From the NCBI GenBank assembly GCA_030601845.1, contig JAUWAY010000005.1:24792-88791 (forward strand): a stretch of 64,000 bases of DNA, written 5' to 3'. Shown one piece after another: positions 28,312 to 37,516 of the stretch (positions are counted from its first letter, which is position 1; every line of letters starts with the position of its first letter). Position numbers and translations under genes: made by a program. This DNA is from Phycisphaerae bacterium (GTDB lineage Bacteria; Planctomycetota; Phycisphaerae; Sedimentisphaerales; Anaerobacaceae). The notes under the pieces are model-generated. The model saw nothing but the letters and a program-made list of their open reading frames with translations, was not told where the DNA came from and ran no database searches.

Positions 28312-29625
28312 ATGAGAACACTATCGCTGGTTTGGCTTAAGCGAGTTTGGACTGTCGCCATAGTTTTTACTATTTGTCTTTTCTCTGCAACATCAATTGT
28401 ACAATCCAGGGAAAGTGAAAATATTTTGCGCGCAGGGGCTGCAAAGGTCGATATAACACCGAAAAAACCTGTTAAAATGGCCGGCTATGCAAGTCGAACA
28501 GGATTATCGAAAGGTGTTCACGACCCGTTATCCGCGCGAGTAATCGTATTTGAAAATAATGGTAAACGCCTTGTGCTGGTCTCAACAGACCTGATTGGTT
28601 TTTATAATGGAACCGCCGAGCATTTTCGGAAAGTTATCTTAGATGAATTCAAACTCAAGCCGTCTGAACTTTTTCTCAGCGGCATACATACACACGCCGG
28701 GCCGAGTCTGACCATAGACAAGGAAAATGGGCATGCGAATAATCTCGAATATACAGAAAACTTGAAAGGTAAGTTAATAGAAGCAATTCGCAAAGCATTC
28801 GATAATATGGGGTCAGTCCATATAGGTGTAGGTATTGGATATTCCCCGGTTGGCAACAATCGACGTGAGCTAAAAATCAGTGCTATCGGGGAAAGTTCAA
28901 TAAAGCTCGGACGCAATCCCTATGGTCCGACCGACAAGGAAGTTCTGGTGATGAAAGTGGCAAAACCTGACGGCGCTGTCATTGCAGCAGCATTTGATTA
29001 TGCGATACACGCTACCTGTTTAAGTGGTAAAAACCATATTATCAGCGGCGATGTCCTGGGATTAGCCGAGCAGTTTGTCGAAAAGATACTTGGTGAAGAT
29101 GTAATTGCTCCTGCATTTACAGGTGCCTCCGGCAACATCAACCCGTGGTTTAAAGGGCTTCCTGCATTCAACACCGAACCCGGCTGGATTCCGGAACCTG
29201 TACTGCTGGGAACGATGTTAGGTGAAGAAGTAGTGCATGTTTTTCGTGACATTGAAAAAGTTTCCGCCGGTGGAGAAATAAAAACTGCTTTTCTAACGCT
29301 CGAACTTCCCGGTAAACCACGAGATGAAGTTGCTGTGAAGAAAGATTATCCGCCCACCCCACTAAATATAACAGTAGCGCGCATCGGCGATATTGCCTTT
29401 GTAGGTATCGGCTGTGAAGTGCTGACCGAAATCGGTATGGCAATCAAGGATGCTTCTCCCTATAAGCATACGTTTGTGATTACACACTGCAACGGTGCAG
29501 CTGGTTACCTGGCGCCCGAACATCTATACATAGAAGGAGGGTATGAAATCAGGAAAAGCCCCTTCGCGCCTCAAGCAGCCGATATGGTTGCAAAACAGGC
29601 GGTCAAAATGCTTCATGAGTTATAA
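28312..29625 (+). CDS. Neutral/alkaline ceramidase-like (N-terminal domain) secreted protein
   Basis: LRAGAAKVDITPKKPVKMAGYASRTG..., SGIHTHAGPSL, VVTHCNGAAGYLAPEHLYIEGGYE. Confidence 0.85.
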   Translation: MRTLSLVWLKRVWTVAIVFTICLFSATSIVQSRESENILRAGAAKVDITPKKPVKMAGYASRTGLSKGVHDPLSARVIVFENNGKRLVLVSTDLIGFYNGTAEHFRKVILDEFKLKPSELFLSGIHTHAGPSLTIDKENGHANNLEYTENLKGKLIEAIRKAFDNMGSVHIGVGIGYSPVGNNRRELKISAIGESSIKLGRNPYGPTDKEVLVMKVAKPDGAVIAAAFDYAIHATCLSGKNHIISGDVLGLAEQFVEKILGEDVIAPAFTGASGNINPWFKGLPAFNTEPGWIPEPVLLGTMLGEEVVHVFRDIEKVSAGGEIKTAFLTLELPGKPRDEVAVKKDYPPTPLNITVARIGDIAFVGIGCEVLTEIGMAIKDASPYKHTFVITHCNGAAGYLAPEHLYIEGGYEIRKSPFAPQAADMVAKQAVKMLHEL

Positions 29626-29714
29626 CGTACACCTTATCCGACAACGAAATTTGCGCGTTTATCCGCAAATCTTCCCAAAGAGACTTAACTGAGAAGAAAT
29701 TTTTGAAATTTTAC

Positions 29715-29788
29715 CACGCCCGGCAGGACTCGAACCTGCGACCTACGGATTAGAAATCCGTTGCTCTATCCGCCTGAGCTACGGGCGC
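29715..29788 (-). tRNA. tRNA-Arg(TCT)
   Basis: Reverse complement GCGCCCGTAGCTCAGGCGGATAGAGC...ACGGATTTCTAATCCGT...GGTTCGAGTCC; anticodon TCT. Confidence 0.94.
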
Positions 29789-30166
29789 TTCAATCTTAAG
29801 TCTTTGCAATATAACAGCTCCCTGGATATATTATCAAATGTTTCAGGGAGCAGAAAGGTAAAAATCAGCCAAAACCGCCATTTCCGTGTCAATCGTCACA
29901 CGTTTTAGCCGCAATATTCTTTAACAGCTTGCCTGCAGAAATAGAGCTTTGGTTCACACAGTCGAGTAATATTTCCTTGTTGTTTGGAATGGGCGGGCAA
30001 CATCGTATAGCCGTAACCGCAGACCACATACTTTAAGTAATTCCGATAATAATTTCATCGCGGAGTCCTATCCTGTGGCTGGACGCAAAGTCCTATCGGA
30101 CCTGGAAAAAGTTGCCTTTTTTGTACCCTGAGCTGATTTGATGAACAGGAATTATTAATTATATTT

Positions 30167-30314
30167 TATTTGGCGGTTTGTACGAGCACCTTATGCGCTT
30201 GTGGGCGGTCTACGGTGTGGCGCTGCCTTATGTGATTTTGCTCGTGAGAGGCCATATTAGCTCTGGTAACAGCACTATGCCGTACCCTGCTCTGTGCGGG
30301 GACCCCGCCAAATA
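30167..30314 (+). ncRNA. Candidate structured RNA / 5' leader upstream of the Hsp70-like operon
   Basis: Terminal stem TATTTGGCGG/CCGCCAAATA (10 bp perfect) enclosing about 128 nt, a second stem GTACGAGCA/TGCTC-T-GTGC, and an alternative ACGAGCA/TGCTCGT pairing. Confidence 0.4.
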
Positions 30315-30341
30315 GACGGTTAATAACTAAGATTTGAGAAT

Positions 30342-31655
30342 ATGCGTAAAAAATTTGTTATTCTTGGTTTAGTATTATTACTCGCCGGCGCTGCTGTGCT
30401 CGGATGGGTCATTGCTGAGAAAAAGAAAGAACAGCAGCAGGTTGCCCACTATAAATTGAAGTATGGCTCAGAGCCGGACGAGTACCTCAAGCAATATAAT
30501 CAATGGCTGCAATCGGCGGTGGAGCGAACCGAGTTACCCACAGAGTTGGAGAAATACAGGAAAGACAAAACGGCAGCCCAGCTACTACAAGAACAGCAGG
30601 AAAGACTCAAAGCAGACCTGGACAAATTGGCTGCCGGTGAAATGGCAGCCCCGGCCCTTGCCGATATTCTTTACGGCGAGAACTGGCAACAAGAATTGGA
30701 CGAATACAAAGCGCAAAAAGAGCAGAAGGAACTTATCCTTACCAGCTCTATCGTGTGCACATTTACAGGAGGGGGGATTGTTAGCTGGTGGCTGCTGCTG
30801 TGGACGGCTCGCCTGATTATCAGATGCTCGTCTCTTTTAAGGAAATTCTCCACCGATGTTTTCAGACGTCGAGGAGAAGACAAAGATAAACAGCTGACCG
30901 AAGACCCCACAAAAGAAGATTCAGAAAATTCGCAGCAGCAAAAACCCCTTAAGAAACATTCAAAAGTCCTTATAAATTCGGGCTGGCACGATTTTGAGGC
31001 GACCACCAAATGTGGGCCGATGGAAGAGGGACGAGGGACGACAGACGAGAGACGAACATCGAGCATCGAGCATCAAAAATGTCATTCTGAACGAAGCGTT
31101 AGCGAAGTGAAGAATCTCTCTTCCACTGCAGGCCAGATGCTTCGCCTTTCGGCTCAGCATGACAGGCATCGAGAATCGAGCACACTTGAGCATGAAGAGC
31201 CAATCAGAAACAGCCTTAAAGAACTCACCCAACAGGTATCTGCCATTCGTGAATATGCCTCGCAGCAACAGGACAGAGTAGAAAAACTTCAGGATGGATA
31301 TGATTGGAATATTATCAGAACTTTTTGTCTGAGAGTTATTCGTTGCATCGACAATCTCGAAAACCGCATTGATCAGTTATCCAAACAGAATATTGAGACG
31401 ACAGACCTTGAAGAGGTAAGAGATGAGCTCATCTTTGCTCTCGAATCCAGTGGTGTGGAACAATTTGAGCCGGAAATCAACAGTGATTATCGCGGGCAGG
31501 AAAAAAATGCAGAAGCCGTAAAAGACAGAAAACGCTGCAAAGACTCTAAGCTGACAGGCAAAATCGCAAAGGTCATCAGGTCGGGTTACCGATACTTTAT
31601 TGATGAGGAGAATGTCAAGGTAGTACGTGCAGCTCAGGTCAAGCTATTTGGTTGA
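30342..31655 (+). CDS. Membrane-anchored protein with C-terminal GrpE-like domain
   Basis: Two TM segments; cytoplasmic tail YDWNIIRTFCLRVIRCIDNLENRI...VRDELIFALESSGVEQFEP...VVRAAQVKLFG looks GrpE-like; next gene is Hsp70. Confidence 0.6.
   Translation: MRKKFVILGLVLLLAGAAVLGWVIAEKKKEQQQVAHYKLKYGSEPDEYLKQYNQWLQSAVERTELPTELEKYRKDKTAAQLLQEQQERLKADLDKLAAGEMAAPALADILYGENWQQELDEYKAQKEQKELILTSSIVCTFTGGGIVSWWLLLWTARLIIRCSSLLRKFSTDVFRRRGEDKDKQLTEDPTKEDSENSQQQKPLKKHSKVLINSGWHDFEATTKCGPMEEGRGTTDERRTSSIEHQKCHSERSVSEVKNLSSTAGQMLRLSAQHDRHRESSTLEHEEPIRNSLKELTQQVSAIREYASQQQDRVEKLQDGYDWNIIRTFCLRVIRCIDNLENRIDQLSKQNIETTDLEEVRDELIFALESSGVEQFEPEINSDYRGQEKNAEAVKDRKRCKDSKLTGKIAKVIRSGYRYFIDEENVKVVRAAQVKLFG
31080..31164. 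repeat. REP-like dispersed palindromic element inside a CDS
   Basis: TGTCATTCTGAACGAAGCGTTAGCGAAGTGAAGAATCTC...CTTTCGGCTCAGCATGACA; same family as 14930-14995. Confidence 0.7.
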
Positions 31656-31711
31656 CTATTGAATGGTGAATCGAGCGAGGAGTCACGAGCCACGAAATAG
31701 GGGACGTAAAT

Positions 31712-33262
31712 ATGACTAATATAGTAGGTATAGATCTGGGAACAACTTTCTCAGCATTAGCGATTCTCAATGCCATCGGCAAGCCGGAGATAGTCCCAAA
31801 TGCCGATGGCGACAGAATCACTCCATCAGCGATTTTCTTCGATGAAGAGAACCCTGATATAATCCGCGTAGGTATTGAAGCGATTAATTCACGGTATCTG
31901 AATGCTCAAAGGTCGGTTCGCTGGATAAAGCGGCATATGGGAGATGCCAAATACACCAAGAAAGTTGACGGAAAGAGCTGGACTCCTGTGGAATTATCAA
32001 GTCTGATTTTGAAAAAGCTCAAACAGGACTGCTCCGCCGAGCACGGCCAAATCCGTGATGCCGTTATTTCTGTGCCTGCTCATTTTGACGAAGTGCGAAG
32101 AAAAGCAACTATGGATGCCGGAGCTATGGCAGGACTCAACGTCATTGGAATCGTCAATGAACCTGTGGCCGCTGCGTTGTGTTATGCTACTGCCCGCAAG
32201 GTTTCAGGAAAAATCCTCGTATATGACCTCGGCGGAGGAACCTTCGATGTAACCGTAATGGATGTCAAGGGACATCAAATGGAGATTATTTGTTCCCAGG
32301 GTGACCATGCGCTTGGCGGAATCGACTTCGACAGGAAAATATTGGAGATGCTGGAACAAAGCTACAGGGAAAAGTTCGATAGCGAGCTAATCAATTCAGA
32401 CGAGGATAGAGCAAAGTATGAAGACGAAGCCGAAGATATTAAAAAGACATTGTCGAGACGTCCTGTTGCAAAAAAGATGCTCTACGGCTCGGCAGGCAGT
32501 AGAAAAACGGAAATCACCCGCGAGATGTTCGAACAAGCCATTTCCTCGCTGATAACTCGTACAGATATCCTGCTCGAAGTGGTTCTTGAGGAGGCAGGGT
32601 GCCAGCCTTCCGAAATTGACAGGGTGCTCCTGGTAGGTGGCAGCACTCGAATCCCATTAGTCCAGCGGCACCTTGAAAAAATGTTCGCCTTCCCGCCCGA
32701 AACAACGGTTAATGTGGACGAATGTGTTGCGCTCGGTGCCGCTTTACACGCCGGTTTGACAATGCTCAGGGAAAAACCAGATTCGGTTCCGGCGGGAATT
32801 TCCAGCGGACTAAAAGGTATTAACCTCACAGATGTTTGTAATCACAGCTATGGGACTATTTGCGCTCCTGTTGATAAGGAAACCGGGCGACGCACAATTG
32901 CCAATCGTATCATCCTCAAGAAAAACACACCGCTTCCCTGCGAATGTACACAGATGTTCTACACTATGTCTAAAGGACAAACAGAGCTTGAGGTGACCAT
33001 AACCCAGGGTGAAGATACTGCCCCTGAATACGTAAATAAGATTGCAACGTATAAATTTGAGCTTCCCCCGTCTCGGCCGGCAAAATGCCCCATTAAGGTC
33101 ACTTATAGTTATGATGTAAACCAGAGAATGCACTGCAAATTCCAGGACCTTGAATCAGGCAGAGTCCTTGAAGTCGATTTTTGCCTGGACCAAAACGACG
33201 AAATGTCCCAGAGCAACACAACAGAAAAGGCCGAACAGTTGGAGGCCTTGAAAGTCAAATAG
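31712..33262 (+). CDS. Hsp70 (DnaK-like) family protein, short form without C-terminal lid
   Basis: IVGIDLGTTFSALAIL..., VISVPAHFDEVRRKATMDAGAMAGLNVIGIVNEPVAAAL, LVYDLGGGTFDVTVMDV, RVLLVGGSTRIPLVQ. Confidence 0.95.
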   Translation: MTNIVGIDLGTTFSALAILNAIGKPEIVPNADGDRITPSAIFFDEENPDIIRVGIEAINSRYLNAQRSVRWIKRHMGDAKYTKKVDGKSWTPVELSSLILKKLKQDCSAEHGQIRDAVISVPAHFDEVRRKATMDAGAMAGLNVIGIVNEPVAAALCYATARKVSGKILVYDLGGGTFDVTVMDVKGHQMEIICSQGDHALGGIDFDRKILEMLEQSYREKFDSELINSDEDRAKYEDEAEDIKKTLSRRPVAKKMLYGSAGSRKTEITREMFEQAISSLITRTDILLEVVLEEAGCQPSEIDRVLLVGGSTRIPLVQRHLEKMFAFPPETTVNVDECVALGAALHAGLTMLREKPDSVPAGISSGLKGINLTDVCNHSYGTICAPVDKETGRRTIANRIILKKNTPLPCECTQMFYTMSKGQTELEVTITQGEDTAPEYVNKIATYKFELPPSRPAKCPIKVTYSYDVNQRMHCKFQDLESGRVLEVDFCLDQNDEMSQSNTTEKAEQLEALKVK

Positions 33263-33281
33263 TGCTGTCCGCAGGTGTGAA

Positions 33282-34604
33282 ATGGCCGAACTTCTGATTA
33301 CTATTTTGATTGTGCTTCTGGCACTTGCATTATTGATTTCTCTTGGTTTGGTTAGTTCCCTCGACTTCCGGCTATTAGTCAGCCACTTTAAGTGCTCGGC
33401 TTTGATCGGTCGCTTCGACTTTCGGGAGTTGCTCCGTTGCTTCAACTTTCCAGTTTTGCCCAAAGTGGGCCTCAACGAAGCTGCCAAGCCTTGTGAACAG
33501 CCCGACCCGAAAGTTCTCAATTGTCGAGTTCAACTGATAAGACAGGAAAAGGATAACCGTGTCTTTGACGCTTTTAACGTGGAAATTCGCGGCTCAATTC
33601 ACGCACCAGGAGATAGGCACTATACCACTGTGCAAGTTCTGATAACAGACGTGACAGATGGAATCACCGAAGCTAAACCAGTGCAAGCCCGAGTTGAGCA
33701 GTGGCAGCAGAGTCCCCAAACGCAAAAAAAGGCGTTTGCCTCCCCCCAGCTATACGATTCGCCCGCCTTTTGCTACAACGCCGACCTCGGCAGGCTCCCT
33801 CACGCAGAGAGTATTTTATCAGACTGGACTGCTGTTGCCCAGTTAGACGTGACACCGATGATATTCCCTCGCAAAGGGAAGAGAAACCTGCATTTCAATA
33901 TATCAATACTCTCTCGGGAAAACGGCGAAGAGCTTGCCTGTGCCACCTGCACCTTTAGTTACGAAAATGCCTCGTTTGGCTACATCGATTTACAGGAAAA
34001 TATCCAGCGAACAAAAACCCTCGCGGTGGCACTGGCATTTGCCGTCAGTGCCGCAGATAAAAAACTGTATGATTGCGAAGTTGAACTTATAAAAAACTGG
34101 GCAAGAGGTAACATCGATGTTTCTAAGGTGTCTGATAAAGCCAGGCGCAAATTTGACAAAGCGCTGGACGAGGCGCTTGGTTTTTTCCTCGATGGTAATC
34201 AGCTCGACACATATAAAATCTGTAAAGAAATTGCTGAAATTGCGCCACTCGCAGAACGCTGTGAAATTTTAGACCTTTGCCTGCGTGTAGCACGAGCCAA
34301 CGGCTCCGTCGCCGCCGAGGAACTGGCTATCTTGAAGAACCTGGCAAACTGGCTCGAAGTTGACATGAACAGATTCCGCGCAATGGCGGAAAAAATTCTT
34401 CCGGTTGGTATGCACCAGGTCGAAGATGTGGAAGTTACAATCGGCGTCAATTCGAATATGAGCAAAGAGGAAACACGGCGACATCTCAATAAAGAGTACC
34501 GTAAATGGAATGCAAGGGTTACCAACTTCGACCCTGAAATTCAAACCCAGGCCGACCAGATGCTCAAGCTAATCGCGGAGGCAAGAAGCCAATATGTAGG
34601 GTAG
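33282..34604 (+). CDS. Membrane-anchored protein with TerB-like domain and J-domain-like C-terminus
   Basis: N-terminal TM; TKTLAVALAFAVSAADKKLYDCEVELIKNWARG...EILDLCLRVARANGSVAAEELAILKNLANWLEVD (TerB-like); EETRRHLNKEYRKWNARVTN...QADQMLKLIAEARSQY (J-like). Confidence 0.65.
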   Translation: MAELLITILIVLLALALLISLGLVSSLDFRLLVSHFKCSALIGRFDFRELLRCFNFPVLPKVGLNEAAKPCEQPDPKVLNCRVQLIRQEKDNRVFDAFNVEIRGSIHAPGDRHYTTVQVLITDVTDGITEAKPVQARVEQWQQSPQTQKKAFASPQLYDSPAFCYNADLGRLPHAESILSDWTAVAQLDVTPMIFPRKGKRNLHFNISILSRENGEELACATCTFSYENASFGYIDLQENIQRTKTLAVALAFAVSAADKKLYDCEVELIKNWARGNIDVSKVSDKARRKFDKALDEALGFFLDGNQLDTYKICKEIAEIAPLAERCEILDLCLRVARANGSVAAEELAILKNLANWLEVDMNRFRAMAEKILPVGMHQVEDVEVTIGVNSNMSKEETRRHLNKEYRKWNARVTNFDPEIQTQADQMLKLIAEARSQYVG

Positions 34605-34620
34605 GACGGCTCGGATTCAA

Positions 34621-34658
34621 GGGCGAGCCCCGACCCCTGCGGCAGGGGCGGGGCGAGC
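34621..34658. repeat. GC-rich palindrome flanked by 8-bp direct repeat GGGCGAGC
   Basis: GGGCGAGC-CCCGACCCCTGCGGCAGGGGCG-GGGCGAGC. Confidence 0.8.
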
Positions 34659-34675
34659 GTTTATTTTGTTAGAAA

Positions 34676-35887
34676 CTAAATGAGAATTCCTGCAATCGCT
34701 GCCGTCATAAACGCGGCAAGTGAGCCGCCAATCATTGCCCGCAATCCCATCTTCGCAAAATCTTTTCTGCGAGTGGGTACGAGCGAGCCGTATCCGCCGA
34801 TCTGAATGGCGATTGAACCGAAATTTGCAAAGCCACATAAAGCGTAGGTGGCAATGGTAAAAGACCTTTGTGAAATCACATCTTTGTATTTGACTAGATC
34901 GAGATAGGCCACAAACTCATTCAAGATTGTCTTCTTACCCATAAGCATACCGACGGTGCGGGCGTCATTCCATTCGATGCCCATCACCCAGGCCAGCGGT
35001 GCGCACAACCAGCCAAGCATACGTTCCAGCGTCAGTGGCGCGCCCAGTATATCAGGCAATAGGGATAACAACCAGTTCAGCAGGGCCACGAACGCGATAA
35101 AGCAGATGAGCATCGCAGCGATATTGATGGCCAGCTTTGCTCCTTCAGATGCACCGCGACACGCAGCATCAAGGATGTTGGTGTCTTGTTTGGGGATGTC
35201 CACCTTAACAGCGCCTTTGGTGAGGGATTGCTCGCTTTCGGGAATCATAATCTTGGCAATCACCAGCGCCGCTGGCGCCGAAATGATCGAAGCCGTTAGC
35301 AAATGTCCTGCGTCGGCACCTAAACCCGCATAGGCCGCCAAGGTGGCACCCGAGATGGTGGCCATACCGCCCGTCATCATCGCCATCAATTCAGACCGTG
35401 TCATTGTTTTCATATAGGGCTTAATGACCAGCGGGGCCTCGGCCATTCCAACAAAGACGTTCGCAGCAGTAGCAAGGGACTCGGAACCTGAAACGTCCAT
35501 AACGTATACCATCACTTTCGCCATAAACTCGGCGACCTTCTGCAATATGCCGAGGTGGAAGAGCACAGCCATTAAGGATGATATGAAAACTATAGTCGGC
35601 AATACTGAAAAGGCAAAGAAATGCTCCTTGAAGGCGCTTCCGAAAACGAACTCTGCGCCGGCATCCGAAAATCTAATCACCTCAGTTACAAGGTCCCGAG
35701 CATAAGAAAACATCAGCCGGCCGGGCCAGGTCCGCAAAATGAGCACGGCTAATATGAACTGCAGAACTACCCCACTGACAATCAACCTGATGTTCATCCG
35801 TCTGCGGTCGACTGACAACAGCCAGGCCAGAAGCAGCATTGCCAGCAGTCCAGATAAACTGACGATGCGTTCCATATAAAACCGCAC
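34676..35887 (-). CDS. Concentrative nucleoside transporter (NupC/CNT family)
   Basis: VFVGMAEAPLVIKPYMKTMTRSELMAMMTGGMATISGATLAAYAGLGA, NEFVAYLDL, ATYALCGFANFGSIAIQIGG. Confidence 0.92.
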   Translation of the reverse strand: MRFYMERIVSLSGLLAMLLLAWLLSVDRRRMNIRLIVSGVVLQFILAVLILRTWPGRLMFSYARDLVTEVIRFSDAGAEFVFGSAFKEHFFAFSVLPTIVFISSLMAVLFHLGILQKVAEFMAKVMVYVMDVSGSESLATAANVFVGMAEAPLVIKPYMKTMTRSELMAMMTGGMATISGATLAAYAGLGADAGHLLTASIISAPAALVIAKIMIPESEQSLTKGAVKVDIPKQDTNILDAACRGASEGAKLAINIAAMLICFIAFVALLNWLLSLLPDILGAPLTLERMLGWLCAPLAWVMGIEWNDARTVGMLMGKKTILNEFVAYLDLVKYKDVISQRSFTIATYALCGFANFGSIAIQIGGYGSLVPTRRKDFAKMGLRAMIGGSLAAFMTAAIAGILI

Positions 35888-36095
35888 CTTTCATCGATAA
35901 CTAACAACCAACAGGGCCTTTCTTAGACATCGGCCGAACTGTCCTGCTATCGCCAATAAACTTCCGAAAAACAAGACAAATCAAGTTCAAATGCAAATCG
36001 TTTGCTTTTCTTTGCCAATTATGTAAAATGAACGCTCCTTCATCGGTTCTTTTGGATAATATACAGGATATTGTATTGAGGCCCTGAAGTGGATT

Positions 36096-37511
36096 ATGGC
36101 AAAGCAAAACGAACAATTGTTGCGAAAACTGCCCTCGGTGGATGCCCTGTTAAAAGCGCCGGACCTGCAAAGTTGCATCAGTAACATTCCCGGAAAGGTG
36201 GTGGTCAATTCAATCCGCCAGGCAGTCGACGAAATTCGAGAGCTTCTTATTGCCCAGGAAGTATCTAAGATAGATGAAGACACGGTTCGTCAAAAAATCA
36301 TAGCCGAAACTAAGCGTCGTCTCGAAGCGGTTATGTCCCCGCACTATCGCAGAGTCATCAACGCAACGGGTATCATTTTGCATACCGGCCTGGGTCGCGC
36401 ACCTCTGCCGGTCCAGGCACTGCAACAAATCCAGGACCAGCTTCAGAGCTACTCACTGCTCCAGCTGGATATTGAAACCGGCAAACGCTCAAAACGCGAT
36501 GGGCGTATCGAATGGCTGCTCCAGCAACTGACCGGCGCCGAGGCAGCCACTGTCGTTAATAATAATGCCGCCGCCACAGCTATTGTATTAAATACTGTCG
36601 CGAAGGATAAAGAGGTCATCGTTTCCCGGGGCCAGCTTGTTGAAATCGGCGGCTCATTTCGCCTGCCGGACGTTATGGCTTTCAGCGGCGCAAAACTCGT
36701 TGAGGTCGGCACCACCAACAAAACCCACCCTCACGACTACGCCGATGCCATTACCGAAAACACCGCTGCAATTCTACGCGTACATCCCAGCAATTACAAA
36801 ATTCAAGGATTCTCCTCGGAAGTACCGCTCGATGAGCTCGTTGAAATCGCACACGCGCACGGACTGATTATGATCGACGACGTCGGAGCCGGTGCCCTTA
36901 TAGATTTTTCCCGTTTCGGATTTGAGCCTGAACCCACTCTGACCGAATCGATTAGCACCGGCGCTGACATTGTCACTTCAAGTGCTGACAAACTGATAGG
37001 CGCCTCGCAGGGAGGAATCATCCTCGGTAAAGCCAAACTGATAAATGCGATACGCAAAAATCAATTCGCCAGGATTGTCCGCGTCGGAAAACTTACTCTT
37101 GCAGCACTGGAAGCAACCTTGAAGCTCTTTCTCGATGAAACCACCGCTCTCTCCGAGGTCCCCATTCTGCAAATGCTGATGAGGGACACCTCCGAAATCA
37201 CTGATGAAGCGCAGCGTTTTGCCTCACAGCTGCGCAAAGGCATCTCTAATGCAGCTGTTACAACCACCCCCGGTTTTTCGCAGATGGGCAGCGGTTCCCT
37301 GCCCACACAGAATCTCGCAACAACACTGGTAGCCCTGCGACCGGAAAAAATCAGCGCAGAATCACTGACCAAACAGCTTCGCCTCTACCGCCCGCCGATT
37401 TTTACCCGCATCCAGAACGACCAGGTACTCATCGACCCACGCACTCTGCGTGGTGGGGATGGAAAGAAAATCATCGAAGCGCTGCTCGAGATTCTCGGCC
37501 AAAGAGACTAA
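36096..37511 (+). CDS. selA: L-seryl-tRNA(Sec) selenium transferase
   Basis: LRKLPSVDALLKAP..., RRVINATGIILHTGLGRAPL..., EAATVVNNNAAATAIVLNT, SADKLIGASQGGIILGK; followed by selB. Confidence 0.95.
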   Translation: MAKQNEQLLRKLPSVDALLKAPDLQSCISNIPGKVVVNSIRQAVDEIRELLIAQEVSKIDEDTVRQKIIAETKRRLEAVMSPHYRRVINATGIILHTGLGRAPLPVQALQQIQDQLQSYSLLQLDIETGKRSKRDGRIEWLLQQLTGAEAATVVNNNAAATAIVLNTVAKDKEVIVSRGQLVEIGGSFRLPDVMAFSGAKLVEVGTTNKTHPHDYADAITENTAAILRVHPSNYKIQGFSSEVPLDELVEIAHAHGLIMIDDVGAGALIDFSRFGFEPEPTLTESISTGADIVTSSADKLIGASQGGIILGKAKLINAIRKNQFARIVRVGKLTLAALEATLKLFLDETTALSEVPILQMLMRDTSEITDEAQRFASQLRKGISNAAVTTTPGFSQMGSGSLPTQNLATTLVALRPEKISAESLTKQLRLYRPPIFTRIQNDQVLIDPRTLRGGDGKKIIEALLEILGQRD

Positions 37512-37516
37512 AACCT

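Noticed and set aside
30167-30314. Identification of the structured RNA as SRP RNA, RNase P RNA or tmRNA
   Set aside because: No AGGTCCGGAAGGAAGCAGC, GAGGAAAGTCC or tmRNA signatures; 6S cannot be excluded or affirmed without a covariance model.
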